Made by a program: the position numbers and the translations under genes. Below are positions 1 through 8,393 of a DNA stretch of 64,000 nt, one piece after another (positions within the stretch are counted from its first letter, which is position 1; the number at the start of each line of letters is the position of its first letter). The DNA is from Novispirillum itersonii subsp. itersonii ATCC 12639 (GTDB lineage: Bacteria; Pseudomonadota; Alphaproteobacteria; Rhodospirillales; Rhodospirillaceae). A model generated the notes under the pieces. That model ran no database searches and was not told the DNA's origin. It saw only the letters and a list, made by a program, of their open reading frames with translations. The stretch lies in the NCBI RefSeq assembly GCF_000381985.1, contig NZ_KB907346.1:1-64000 (forward strand). The letters are read 5' to 3'.

Positions 1-18
1 GTTACCCGAGGGTTTTGA

Positions 19-94
<76 letters not shown>

Positions 95-139
95 GTTTTT
101 CGTTAGCAGCCGTCTGGGTGACTGCGTCGGTGGAGCGGG

Positions 140-168
140 TTTATAAGGGGTTACCCCTGATCCGACAA
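140..168 (-). promoter_or_regulatory. Sigma-70-type promoter of the tRNA-Ala gene
   Basis: On the minus strand a TTGTCG -35 box (163-168) is followed after exactly 17 nt by a TATAAA -10 box (140-145). Transcription would begin near 133, giving a leader of about 40 nt before the tRNA at 94. The spacer holds a small GGGGTAACCCC palindrome. Prediction only. Confidence 0.6.
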
Positions 169-287
169 GAGAAAAATGCACTCTGATGTCATTTTTTTTG
201 CACCCGTCGCAAACGCCCTGCATTCATGCGGCTCTCAGGGACATTCCGCCACGGAATCAAGGGCTCAGAACCGACCTGACGTCACAG

Positions 288-326
288 AAAAGAAAAAGGG
301 CCACCCCTAGACGGAGCAGCCCTTTT
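288..326 (-). terminator. Intrinsic terminator of the FYDLN-protein gene
   Basis: AAAAGGGC (294-301) and GCCCTTTT (319-326) form an 8-bp stem with a 17-nt loop. Read on the minus strand the stem is followed by a long T-rich run (TTTTTCTTTT), 36 nt past the stop codon at 362. The position fits termination of the minus-strand gene. Confidence 0.7.
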
Positions 327-361
327 ACCGATCCGGCCTGAGCGGACGGCAGAACAGAGAT

Positions 362-697
362 TTACTCGTCCTGCTCGCCCGGCTCGAGGTGATCAATCAC
401 CTCGGCCATATCATCATCATCCTCGCCGAGATCAGATGCGTCTTCCATCAGCGCATCCTCATCCTCGTCACCGATGATGTCCTCTTCAATTTCTTCGTCC
501 TCGACCGGCGCCGCCACAACAGTCTTCTTGGCAGCGTCGTTACGGGACCCCTTGCCGCCACGACGAACCTTCGGCGCGGCGTCCTTCTCGTTTTCCGCAC
601 CACACTTGGGGCAGACGATCGGGTCTTTGTTCAGATCATAGAAGCGAGCCCCGCAGGCAGAGCAGACGCGCTTGGTTCCCCATTCCGGTTTAGCCAC
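362..697 (-). CDS. FYDLN acid-domain protein (TIGR02300-type zinc ribbon with acidic tail)
   Basis: The protein has 111 residues. An N-terminal CxxC...CxxC zinc ribbon uses Cys12/Cys15 and Cys29/Cys32 and contains the [15 protein letters not shown] signature that names this alphaproteobacterial family. A short basic linker follows, and the C-terminal third is almost entirely Asp and Glu. The GTG at 697 is chosen as start because GGAGG lies 7 nt upstream; an in-frame ATG further up lacks such a site. The function of the family is not established; the ribbon plus acidic tail suggests a nucleic-acid or protein-binding role (inference). It is divergent from aroA, and a TTGACA box at 761-766 on the minus strand may belong to its promoter. 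Confidence 0.9.
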   Translation of the reverse strand: MAKPEWGTKRVCSACGARFYDLNKDPIVCPKCGAENEKDAAPKVRRGGKGSRNDAAKKTVVAAPVEDEEIEEDIIGDEDEDALMEDASDLGEDDDDMAEVIDHLEPGEQDE

Positions 698-943
698 CCG
701 AAAACCTCCGAGTATCGTGACTTGGTCCTGAGAGGCGCATTTGCCATCGTTTCCCGCGCCTGTCAAAAGCAAAAATCATCATCCGGCCTGTTATCTCACC
801 CTGCAGGTCCCGATCCGGGGGATCCGGCGGGCGGAAGGCCTTCACTTTCCGCCCGTTGTTCCGCAACGGCACCTACCCTTGTCGGCACCGATATGGTATC
901 CAGCCAGTACACGTCTCACCCCTTTTTCCCCGGAAAAGTTCAC

Positions 944-2299
944 ATGAGTCATCCTGCTTCCGCCACTGCCAAAGCCCTGTGGTCGAAGGCCTGCCCGCCC
1001 CTGTCCGGCGACGTCCGTGTCCCCGGCGACAAATCCGTCTCTCACCGCGCCCTGATGTTCGGGGCGCTGGCGATTGGCGAAACGGTGGTCGAGGGCCTTC
1101 TGGAAGGCGAGGACGTGCTGCGCACCGCAGCCGCCATGAAACAGCTTGGCGCCACCGTGGAGCGCCGCGACGACGGCACCTGGGTCCTGCACGGGCGCGG
1201 GGTCGGCGGCCTGACCGAACCCGCCGATGTGCTGGATATGGGCAATGCGGGCACCGGTGCCCGCCTGCTGATGGGCCTGCTGGCCAGCCATCCGTTTACG
1301 GCGGTGCTGACCGGCGATGCTTCGCTGCGCAGCCGCCCCATGGCCCGCGTCACCACGCCGCTGGCCCAGATGGGGGCAACCTTCACCGGGCGGACCGGCG
1401 GGCGTCTGCCGATGGCCGTAACCGGCACCGAGACCCCGGTCCCGATCAGCTACACCCTGCCGGTCGCCTCGGCGCAGGTGAAAAGCGCCATCCTGCTGGC
1501 CGGTCTGAATACGCCCGGCGAAACCACAGTGATTGAGCCGGAGCCGACCCGGGATCATACCGAACTGATGCTGCGGGCCTTTGGGGCCGACGTGCGGGTC
1601 GAAGACCGTGCTGACGGCAGCCGGGTCGTCACCCTGACCGGGCAGCCGGAACTAACCGGACGCCACATCGTGGTGCCATCAGATCCGTCTTCCGCCGCCT
1701 TCCCGGTGGCTGCAGCCCTGATTGTGCCGGGCAGCCACATCACCGTCCGCGGCGTTGGCATGAACCCGCTGCGCACCGGACTGTTCACCACCCTGCAGGA
1801 GATGGGGGCCGACCTGACCGTCACCAACGAACGGACCGAGGGCGGTGAGCCTGTCGCCGATCTGGTGGTGAAGCATGGCCCGCTGAAGGGTGTCTCCGTC
1901 CCGGCGGACCGCGCCCCCAGCATGATCGACGAATACCCGATCCTGTCTGTGGTTGCCGCCTTCGCCACCGGCGAAACCCGGATGAACGGGCTGGCTGAAC
2001 TGCGGGTGAAGGAAAGCGACCGCCTCAGCCTGATGGCCAACGGTCTGGCAGCCTGCGGCGTGACCGTGCGGGTGGATGGTGACGACCTGATTGTCACCGG
2101 GACCGGGGCCGCACCGAAAGGGGGCCAGAAGATCGCCGTCAATCTTGATCACCGGATCGGCATGAGCTTTCTGGTTCTGGGCATGGCAGCGCAGAACGCG
2201 GTGGGGATTGATGACGAATCCGCCATCGGCACCAGCTTCCCCGGGTTCTCGGCCCTGATGACCGGGCTCGGGGCACAGTTTGACGGGACGGAGGGCTGA
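944..2299 (+). CDS. aroA: 3-phosphoshikimate 1-carboxyvinyltransferase (EPSP synthase)
   Basis: This cytosolic shikimate-pathway enzyme condenses shikimate-3-phosphate with phosphoenolpyruvate. It has 451 residues, normal for the family. Recognisable motifs are PGDKSVSHR (about 27-35, substrate binding), GNAGTGAR (about 100-107), [31 protein letters not shown] and RVKESDR. The overall sequence resembles the alphaproteobacterial class, but the PEP-site loop has Gly at about position 103, where the glyphosate-tolerant CP4 enzyme has Ala. The ATG at 944 gives a family-length N-terminus; the reading frame is open well upstream and an ATG at 893 cannot be fully excluded. It is followed after 3 nt by cmk and then rpsA, a conserved proteobacterial order. 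Confidence 0.96.
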   Translation: MSHPASATAKALWSKACPPLSGDVRVPGDKSVSHRALMFGALAIGETVVEGLLEGEDVLRTAAAMKQLGATVERRDDGTWVLHGRGVGGLTEPADVLDMGNAGTGARLLMGLLASHPFTAVLTGDASLRSRPMARVTTPLAQMGATFTGRTGGRLPMAVTGTETPVPISYTLPVASAQVKSAILLAGLNTPGETTVIEPEPTRDHTELMLRAFGADVRVEDRADGSRVVTLTGQPELTGRHIVVPSDPSSAAFPVAAALIVPGSHITVRGVGMNPLRTGLFTTLQEMGADLTVTNERTEGGEPVADLVVKHGPLKGVSVPADRAPSMIDEYPILSVVAAFATGETRMNGLAELRVKESDRLSLMANGLAACGVTVRVDGDDLIVTGTGAAPKGGQKIAVNLDHRIGMSFLVLGMAAQNAVGIDDESAIGTSFPGFSALMTGLGAQFDGTEG

Positions 2300-2302
2300 T
2301 TC

Positions 2303-2965
2303 ATGACCTCGACGGTGATCGCCATCGACGGGCCCGCCGCCGCCGGAAAAGGCACGCTGGCCCGGCGACTGGCTGACCATTTCGGCTATGCTTACCTCGA
2401 TACCGGCTCCATCTATCGGGCAGTCGGCCTGAAAGTGCTGCGGGCCGGACAGAACCCGCACGATGCCGCCGCTGCGGAACAGGCGGCGCGGGATCTGACC
2501 CCGGACGAACTGTTCGCCCTGCAGAAAGACCCGGATCTGCGCAGCGAGGCGGGTGGGCAGGCGGCCTCTAAGGTCGCTGCCATTCCCGGTGTGCGGACTG
2601 CCCTGCTGGCGTTTCAGCGTCAGTTTGCCGCGACGCCACCGGGCGGCTGCCCCGGCGCGGTGCTGGATGGCCGGGATATTGGCACCGTGGTTTGCCCCGA
2701 TGCCACCCACAAGCTGTTCGTCACCGCCAGCGTGGAAGAACGCGCCCGCCGCCGTGTGGCGGAGTTGCGCGCCAAAGGAATTGAGAGTATAGAGTCTGCT
2801 GTTCTTGCGGACATGAAGGAACGGGACGCGCGGGACTCCCAGCGGGATGTTGCGCCGTTGCGACCGGCAGAAGACGCTCTTGAGCTTGATACGTCTGCCT
2901 TGGATGCCGACGCCGCGTTTGCGGCGGTGCTCGCTTATCTTCAGCGGAAAGATGTCCCCCGGTAA
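2303..2965 (+). CDS. cmk: Cytidylate kinase
   Basis: The enzyme phosphorylates CMP and dCMP with ATP for nucleotide supply. It has 220 residues. The P-loop GPAAAGKGT is at residues 10-18, followed by the [11 protein letters not shown] nucleoside-binding segment. The central [13 protein letters not shown] motif and an Arg-rich lid ([13 protein letters not shown]) complete the family pattern. The ATG at 2303 is preceded by GGAGGG lying inside the end of aroA, and only 3 nt separate the genes, so translation is probably coupled. The C-terminal segment with paired Asp residues is typical. The position between aroA and rpsA supports the assignment. Confidence 0.96.
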   Translation: MTSTVIAIDGPAAAGKGTLARRLADHFGYAYLDTGSIYRAVGLKVLRAGQNPHDAAAAEQAARDLTPDELFALQKDPDLRSEAGGQAASKVAAIPGVRTALLAFQRQFAATPPGGCPGAVLDGRDIGTVVCPDATHKLFVTASVEERARRRVAELRAKGIESIESAVLADMKERDARDSQRDVAPLRPAEDALELDTSALDADAAFAAVLAYLQRKDVPR

Positions 2966-3132
2966 AAAATCGGGCGGGACTCTTCCGCCTGTTTGCTTTG
3001 AATGACGCCCTCCTCATCCCCCGGGGATCAGCAGGGCCCGATCACACTGTGCCGCACCAGACAGGGCGGAAGACCGCCGGATCCAACCGGCAGGCCGGAA
3101 AGACTGAAAACTTTGAAAGGAATTTAACACTC

Positions 3133-4824
3133 ATGGTTACCGCCGCTGATTTCAGCTTCGAGGATCTCCTCAACGAAGCCTTTGCCCAGGAATACACCAT
3201 TGAAGGCAGCGTGGTGCGTGGCACCATCCTGCGTATCGATGGCGACTTCGCCCTGGTCGATGTCGGCCTCAAGTCCGAAGGCCGTATTTCTACCCGTGAA
3301 TTCTCCCGTCATGGCGATAACACCGAGCTGAAGGCCGGTGACCAGATCGACGTGTTCGTCGAGCGCTATGAAGACAAGGACGGCCTGATCGTCCTGTCCC
3401 GTGACAAGGCCCGCCGCGAGGAAGCCTGGAACGACCTGGAAAAGAGCTTCAACGACGCCCAGCGCGTCGACGGCGTGATCTTCGGTCGCGTCAAGGGCGG
3501 CTTCACCGTCGATCTGTCCGGTGCCGTGGCGTTCCTGCCGGGCTCGCAGGTTGATATCCGTCCGGTCCGTGACATCGGCCCGCTGATGGGTCAGTCCCAG
3601 ACCTTCCAGATCCTGAAGATGGACCGCGCCCGCGGCAACATCGTGGTGTCCCGTCGTGCCGTGCTGGAAGAAAGCCGCGCCGAAGAACGCGCCAAGCTGA
3701 TGTCCGGCCTGAAGGAAGGCATGATCCTCGACGGCGTCGTCAAGAACATCACCGACTACGGTGCGTTCGTTGATCTGGGCGGCGTTGACGGCCTGCTGCA
3801 CGTCACCGACATCTCCTGGAAGCGTGTCAACCACCCGTCCGAAGCGCTGACCATCGGTCAGACCGTCAAGGTGCAGGTGATCCGCTTCAATGCTGAAACC
3901 CAGCGTATCTCGCTCGGCATGAAGCAGCTGGAAGCTGACCCGTGGGATGGCGTTGCCGCCAAATACCCGCAGGGCACCAAGTTCGTCGGCCGCGTGACCA
4001 ACATCACCGACTACGGTGCGTTCGTCGAGCTGGAAGCCGGTGTCGAAGGTCTGGTCCACGTCTCCGAAATGAGCTGGACCAAGAAGAACATCCACCCGGG
4101 CAAGATCGTCTCCACCTCTCAGGAAGTGGAAGTGATGATCCTGGACGTCGATCAGGAAAAGCGTCGTATTTCGCTGGGCCTGAAGCAGTGCGCCGGCAAC
4201 CCGTGGGAAACCTTCGCCGAACAGTTCCCGGCCGGGACCGAAGTCGAAGGCGAGATCAAGAACATCACCGAATTCGGTCTGTTCATCGGTCTGCCGGGCG
4301 ACATCGACGGCATGGTGCACCTGTCCGACCTGTCCTGGTCCGAATCCGCCGAAGAAGCCGTCAAGGCCTACAGCCGTGGCGACGTCGTCAAGGCGAAGGT
4401 TCTGGACGTGGATATCGAGAAGGAACGTATCTCCCTCGGTATCAAGCAGCTGGGTGACGATCCGTTCGCCGCTGCCGCTTCGGGCATGAAGAAGGGCACC
4501 GTCGTGACCGCCGTGGTCACCGCTGTGCAGGATAACGGCATTGAAGTTGAAGTCGACGGCACCGTCTCCTTCATCCGCAAGTCCGACCTGTCCCGCGAGC
4601 GTAACGACCAGCGTCCGGAACGCTTCTCGGTGGGCGACAAGATCGACGCCAAGGTCGTGTCGATCGACAGCAAGACCCGCAAGATCGGCCTGTCGATCAA
4701 GGCTCGCGAAATCGAGGAAGAAAAGCAGGCGATGGCTGAGTACGGCACTGCCGACTCCGGTGCTTCGCTGGGCGACATCCTCGGCGCTGCCCTGAAGCAG
4801 GCTCAGGAAGCCAAGGGCGAATAA
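3133..4824 (+). CDS. rpsA: 30S ribosomal protein S1
   Basis: S1 binds mRNA on the small ribosomal subunit and helps initiate translation. It has 563 residues, the usual proteobacterial length. Six S1/OB-fold repeats can be followed, the central ones carrying the repeated NITDYGAFVDL/VEL...GLLHVTDISW/GLVHVSEMSW and RISLGMKQ/RISLGLKQ patterns; the last two are more divergent. The ATG at 3133 is chosen because the next residues (MVTAADFSFEDLL) match the normal S1 N-terminus and AAAGGA lies just upstream; the open frame extends 45 codons further without homology-like sequence. Codon use is strongly biased, as expected for a highly expressed gene. A strong terminator follows. Confidence 0.97.
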   Translation: MVTAADFSFEDLLNEAFAQEYTIEGSVVRGTILRIDGDFALVDVGLKSEGRISTREFSRHGDNTELKAGDQIDVFVERYEDKDGLIVLSRDKARREEAWNDLEKSFNDAQRVDGVIFGRVKGGFTVDLSGAVAFLPGSQVDIRPVRDIGPLMGQSQTFQILKMDRARGNIVVSRRAVLEESRAEERAKLMSGLKEGMILDGVVKNITDYGAFVDLGGVDGLLHVTDISWKRVNHPSEALTIGQTVKVQVIRFNAETQRISLGMKQLEADPWDGVAAKYPQGTKFVGRVTNITDYGAFVELEAGVEGLVHVSEMSWTKKNIHPGKIVSTSQEVEVMILDVDQEKRRISLGLKQCAGNPWETFAEQFPAGTEVEGEIKNITEFGLFIGLPGDIDGMVHLSDLSWSESAEEAVKAYSRGDVVKAKVLDVDIEKERISLGIKQLGDDPFAAAASGMKKGTVVTAVVTAVQDNGIEVEVDGTVSFIRKSDLSRERNDQRPERFSVGDKIDAKVVSIDSKTRKIGLSIKAREIEEEKQAMAEYGTADSGASLGDILGAALKQAQEAKGE

Positions 4825-4871
4825 GCCTGACGGTCTTCCCGGTGGGATTTCCCGCCGGTTTGTGACAGAAG

Positions 4872-4905
4872 GTGCCCCCCGTCTCTGACGGGGGGCACTT
4901 TTCTT
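4872..4905 (+). terminator. Intrinsic terminator after rpsA
   Basis: A perfect 12-bp stem (4872-4883 with 4887-4898) with a 3-nt TCT loop is followed by TTTTCTTTG. It ends the aroA-cmk-rpsA transcription unit 48 nt past the rpsA stop. Confidence 0.9.
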
Positions 4906-5370
4906 TGTCTAAAAACCTTTGAAACAAAGCACTTATACTTGACGGTCCGCCGTTGCTTTGGCACCCTTTGGGCTAAGTGTGTCGGGGTTAGCGTGGTGCC
5001 ACCGGATCTGTGCTGAATCTCCGGGCCCCATACACAGTTGTGCTGAAGCGTTTTGACCTGTTTGCGACTGTTGTCTGTTTTTGACTGCTGCCCGTCTGAC
5101 ACGCTGACCGCCTGAACACTGCCCTGCCTGTCTGGGTCTCCCGTGCGGCTTCTGCTCCGTCCGTACCGGATTATCTGATGGCAGAGCACCTATATCCTGT
5201 CCTGTGTGGATGGTCCTGATGGCCCCCGGTGCCTTGTGCCCGGTTTAAATAAGGCCATGGCCCCATACGGCTTTAGCAGAACAGGCCCGTCCCCGGGACC
5301 CGTTGGCAGACATCCTGACCGGCCTGTTTTATCCGCAACCCCGTAACCTGCCTTCAGGGGGGATCGCTGA
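4906..5370. other. Gene-free interval between rpsA and ihfB
   Basis: About 465 bp with no supported reading frame. A TTGACG hexamer at 4939-4944 could be a -35 box but has no good partner. An AT-rich patch (TTTAAATAA, about 5246) precedes ihfB and may hold its promoter. I see no structured RNA here. Confidence 0.5.
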
Positions 5371-5658
5371 ATGACAAAATCGGAACTGATTGCGCGTCTG
5401 GCTGAACGCAATCCGCATCTTTATCAGCGGGACATCGAACGGATCGTTTCGACTATTTTTGACGAAATCGCGTCTGCACTGGCCCGGGGTGACCGGGTGG
5501 AGCTGCGCGGCTTCGGCGCTTTCTCGGTCAAACGGCGGGAGGCCCGTCTTGGCCGTAATCCGCGCACCGGGGAATCCGTCGATGTGTCTGAAAAGGCTGT
5601 GCCGTATTTCAAGACCGGCAAGCAGCTGCGCGACATGCTCAACACCGATGATGAATAA
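5371..5658 (+). CDS. ihfB: Integration host factor subunit beta
   Basis: This small DNA-bending protein forms the IHF heterodimer with IhfA and acts on nucleoid structure and sigma-54 promoters. It has 95 residues of the HU/IHF fold. Diagnostic segments are [17 protein letters not shown] at the N-terminus, [25 protein letters not shown] (DNA-binding arm with the Asn-Pro tip) and [16 protein letters not shown] near the C-terminus, which separates IHF-beta from HU. It sits downstream of rpsA as in most proteobacteria. rpoN, whose promoters commonly need IHF, lies 7 kb away. Confidence 0.96.
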   Translation: MTKSELIARLAERNPHLYQRDIERIVSTIFDEIASALARGDRVELRGFGAFSVKRREARLGRNPRTGESVDVSEKAVPYFKTGKQLRDMLNTDDE

Positions 5659-5667
5659 GTCGCCGGT

Positions 5668-6057
5668 ATGATCAGCCGCCTTCTGCGCCGCCTGTTGTTC
5701 TGGCTGATCGGGGTTCCCTTCGGCCTGGCCGTCACCCTGTTTGCCGTAGCAAACCGGCAACCGGTTGATGTTGGGCTGTGGCCGCTGCCATGGACCCTGC
5801 AACTCCCCCTGTATCTTCAGGTTCTTGGCGGGGTTGCCGTCGGTCTGCTTGCCGGGGTCAGCCTAAGCTGGATCGGCAGCGCCGGTCTGCGCGCCCGGGC
5901 ACGGGCTTCCCGCCGCCGTGTACGGGAACTGGAGCGAGACGTGGCCCGGCTGCGCCTGCAACAGCAGACTGCCGCATCCGCCGAATCTGGGACAGACACC
6001 CCCTCCTCCCGGCTTCCGGCAGAACAGGCAACCCTGCTGCCGGGGATGATCTCCTGA
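5668..6057 (+). CDS. LapA/DUF1049-domain membrane protein
   Basis: The protein has 129 residues. Two hydrophobic helices (about 8-30 and 46-70) surround the ANRQPVDVGLWPLP segment that is typical of the LapA (DUF1049) family. A basic amphipathic or coiled-coil region follows (about 78-105, rich in Arg) and then a polar tail. Related proteins in enterobacteria take part in lipopolysaccharide assembly control, but this assignment is by domain only. It begins 9 nt after ihfB and is probably co-transcribed with it, the usual alphaproteobacterial arrangement. Confidence 0.85.
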   Translation: MISRLLRRLLFWLIGVPFGLAVTLFAVANRQPVDVGLWPLPWTLQLPLYLQVLGGVAVGLLAGVSLSWIGSAGLRARARASRRRVRELERDVARLRLQQQTAASAESGTDTPSSRLPAEQATLLPGMIS

Positions 6058-6092
6058 CCGGGGCCGCATCCTGCCCGGGGTCAGAGAGCGGA

Positions 6093-6989
6093 TCAGGGCG
6101 TCACAGCCGTGCTGACCTCTTCCTTCAGCCATCCCAGCAAGGCCTGAATCGCCGGTGTCACCTCCTGCCCCTGCGGGCAGAGGAACCAGACGGCATTCAG
6201 ATAAGGTGTCTGCAGACCTAAATGCCGGAACGGCTCCACCAGCCGTCCGGCAGCCAGATCGTCGGCAATCATCACACTGCGGCCCAGCGTGACACCCCGG
6301 CCATCAATAGCTGCCTGTACCGCCATACTGCTGTCGAGGAACGTCGGCCCGGCCCCGATAGCCCGCTGCGGCAAACCTGCAGCGGCAAGCCAGTCAGCCC
6401 AGGATACCCCTTCGTCACGGATGACCGGCACCCGGCGCAGATCCTCCGGCGTAGCCAGCTGGGCCGCCAATCCCGGGGCACAGACCGGCGTCAGATTTTC
6501 CCGTAGCAGCAGCTCCGCGAACAGACCGGGATAGGGCCCACGCCCCTGACGGATGGCGCAATGCACGGCCGTCGGCCCAATCCCCAGACGCATCACCTCA
6601 TAGGTGGTATGAAGACGCAGTGTCAGCGCCGGATGGCGGTCAATAAACCGTCCCAGCCGGGGCATCAGCCATTTATGGGCCAGCGAAGGCGGCAACGACA
6701 GGGTCAGATCATGGTGGCTGGCCTCCGGACGCAACCGCACTGTCGCGTCCCGCACGATCTGCAGCGCCTCCCGCACACTACAGGCATATTCCTGCCCCGC
6801 GTCCGTCAGCCACAGCCGACGGTTCAGACGGCGGAACAGCGGAACCCCTAGCGCCTCTTCCAGCCCCTTCATCTGCTGGCTGACGGCAGCCTGCGTAATG
6901 TGCAGCTCCTCTGCCGCCCGGGTAAAGGACAGATGACGGGCAGCAACCTCAAAGGTTCTTAAGGCATTCAGTGGCGGCAGATCAGCCAT
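6093..6989 (-). CDS. LysR-family transcriptional regulator (GcvA-like)
   Basis: The protein has 298 residues. The N-terminal winged helix-turn-helix (about 1-65) has the LNALRTFEVAARHLSFTRAAEELHITQAAVSQQ pattern characteristic of the GcvA branch of LysR regulators. A periplasmic-binding-type effector domain follows (about 90-290). ATG 6989 is preferred over a GTG two codons upstream because AGGGAA is spaced 8 nt from it. It is divergent from an EamA permease gene, and a T-N11-A box lies between them at 7018-7030. The simplest reading is that it controls the permease and itself. The effector is unknown. Confidence 0.9.
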   Translation of the reverse strand: MADLPPLNALRTFEVAARHLSFTRAAEELHITQAAVSQQMKGLEEALGVPLFRRLNRRLWLTDAGQEYACSVREALQIVRDATVRLRPEASHHDLTLSLPPSLAHKWLMPRLGRFIDRHPALTLRLHTTYEVMRLGIGPTAVHCAIRQGRGPYPGLFAELLLRENLTPVCAPGLAAQLATPEDLRRVPVIRDEGVSWADWLAAAGLPQRAIGAGPTFLDSSMAVQAAIDGRGVTLGRSVMIADDLAAGRLVEPFRHLGLQTPYLNAVWFLCPQGQEVTPAIQALLGWLKEEVSTAVTP

Positions 6990-7016
6990 GGACACAGTTC
7001 CCTATGGGAGGCCAGC

Positions 7017-7031
7017 ATGGGTAGATCCCAT
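7017..7031. promoter_or_regulatory. Candidate LysR operator (T-N11-A inverted repeat)
   Basis: ATGGG-TAGAT-CCCAT is a perfect 5-bp inverted repeat with a 5-nt centre and contains the T-N11-A pattern typical of LysR boxes. It lies in the divergent intergenic region, 28 nt upstream of the lysR-type start. It is also about 50 nt upstream of the transcription start expected from a CATAAT -10 box at 7063-7068 for the permease gene. Inference from pattern and position. Confidence 0.5.
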
Positions 7032-7140
7032 ATCCAGCATAAGTTTCCCTAATGATTTGCCCCATAATATGTGGTTTGTCAGAGCCCTGAGAAGCCCGGA
7101 TAGTTTGCAGACCCAAAATACCGGTCAGGACACCCGTTTT

Positions 7141-8082
7141 ATGTCTCAGGTCAGCTCTCCGGCGTCTTCTTCTGCCCCGACAGCCAGCGTCTCAGACTCC
7201 CGCAACCTTGGCCTCTATGCCGGGGTGGTTGCCATCTGGGGCACCAGCTGGATTGCCCTGAAGCTACAGGTCGGATCCGGGGTAGAGGTACTCCCTTCTG
7301 TCGCCTACCGCTTCGGTCTGGCCGCAGCCGTTCTGTTCGGATGGTGTCTGCTGCGCGGGCTGCCCTTACGGTTCAGCAGGGCCCAGCACCTGCGGATGGC
7401 TGCCCAAGGGGCCCTGATGTTCACATTCAATTACATTTTCTTTTATTACGCTGCCTTATACTTAACCAGCGGCCTGCTGGCCGTCGCCTCCTCCACGGTC
7501 ATTCTGCTCAATCTGATTCTCGGTCTTCTGTTTCTTGGCCAAAGACTGGAGCCCCGCCTTGTCCTTGGTATCTGCCTTGGCCTGATCGGGGTTGGCGCTG
7601 TCTTCTGGCCAGAGATCAGCCATTTTTCGCTCTCCGACGCCGGAACCCGCGGCCTTCTGCTGTCGCTGGGCGGGACGGTTTGCGTTGCCCTTAGCATGAC
7701 CCTGTCCGCACGCAACCAGAAAGCCGGACTGCCCGTGCTGCAAACCAATGCTTTTGCCATGACTTATGGCGCCATACTGACGGTGGCTCTGGCCATTATC
7801 AGCGGTACGCCGTTTTCTTTTGCACCGACAGTCGCCTATGTGGGGGGCCTGCTCTATCTGGCTCTGGTCGCCTCAATTCTGGCCTTTGGTGCTTATCTGA
7901 CACTGGCCGGACGGATTGGCCCGACCCGGGCCTCCTATGCCTCCGTTCTCTATCCGATCATTGCGCTGGCTCTCTCGACCGTCTTTGAGGGGTATCACTG
8001 GGCGCCATCGGCCATACTGGGGCTTGGACTTGTTCTGATTGGCAACATTCTGGTTCTGTATCGCAAAACTCCGGCCCGCTGA
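7141..8082 (+). CDS. EamA-family (DMT superfamily) transporter
   Basis: The protein has 313 residues with a Ser/Thr/Ala-rich N-terminal stretch of about 25 residues and then about ten hydrophobic segments in two EamA repeats. The first repeat starts LYAGVVAIWGTSWIALK and the second LLLSLGGTVCVALSMTLSARNQ. It would export small metabolites such as amino acids across the inner membrane; the substrate is unknown. ATG 7141 is chosen because the hydrophobic core begins soon after it and because a -10-like CATAAT at 7063 would leave an in-frame ATG at 7069 without a leader. The ribosome-binding site is weak. It is divergent from the LysR gene. Confidence 0.88.
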   Translation: MSQVSSPASSSAPTASVSDSRNLGLYAGVVAIWGTSWIALKLQVGSGVEVLPSVAYRFGLAAAVLFGWCLLRGLPLRFSRAQHLRMAAQGALMFTFNYIFFYYAALYLTSGLLAVASSTVILLNLILGLLFLGQRLEPRLVLGICLGLIGVGAVFWPEISHFSLSDAGTRGLLLSLGGTVCVALSMTLSARNQKAGLPVLQTNAFAMTYGAILTVALAIISGTPFSFAPTVAYVGGLLYLALVASILAFGAYLTLAGRIGPTRASYASVLYPIIALALSTVFEGYHWAPSAILGLGLVLIGNILVLYRKTPAR

Positions 8083-8393
8083 CATCGCTTCTCCCCCCCC
8101 CCCGCACACCACAAGGCCCGCACAGACTTTCCGGCCTCTTCCGTCCTGTTCCATGACAAATCTGCGTCTTTCCAAGAAACCCATCTATGGGGTATTATCA
8201 ACTCTGGGAGATGGCATGCCCCAGTCTCAATGCGGCACAGAGCAGACAGAACCGGGCATCATCGGGCATAAAAGCTATCCGGGCAGGCGACATAGATCTT
8301 GGCAGGATCACAACGACGCACCTGAAACCGGAGGCAGGAACAGGAACCGTTCTGCGAAGTTCGCGGACGGACGGCATAAACGGGGGTGCTGCC
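8083..8393. other. Gene-free interval upstream of the chemoreceptor, with a C11 tract
   Basis: About 310 bp with no supported gene. It opens with an 11-base C run at 8093-8103, 10 nt after the permease stop. The GGGGGTG element just before 8394 is the chemoreceptor ribosome-binding site. No clear promoter hexamers were found. Confidence 0.5.
8093..8103 (+). repeat. Homopolymeric C11 tract
   Basis: Eleven consecutive C residues, the longest single-base run I noticed in the window. It lies in the intergenic region between the EamA gene and the chemoreceptor gene, about 290 nt upstream of the latter. Such tracts are prone to slippage and to sequencing error. Confidence 0.9.

Noticed and set aside
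389-943. N-terminal extension of aroA into the divergent FYDLN gene
   Set aside because: The extended part overlaps a real gene on the other strand and has no EPSP synthase homology; ATG 944 gives the family length.
3124-4320. A minus-strand open frame of almost 400 codons inside rpsA
   Set aside because: It mirrors the S1 repeats in antisense, has no start signal and no recognisable motif; rpsA is certain.
4939-4967. A sigma-70 or sigma-54 promoter after rpsA
   Set aside because: TTGACG lacks a matching -10 box, and the TGGCAC nearby lacks a correctly spaced TTGC element.
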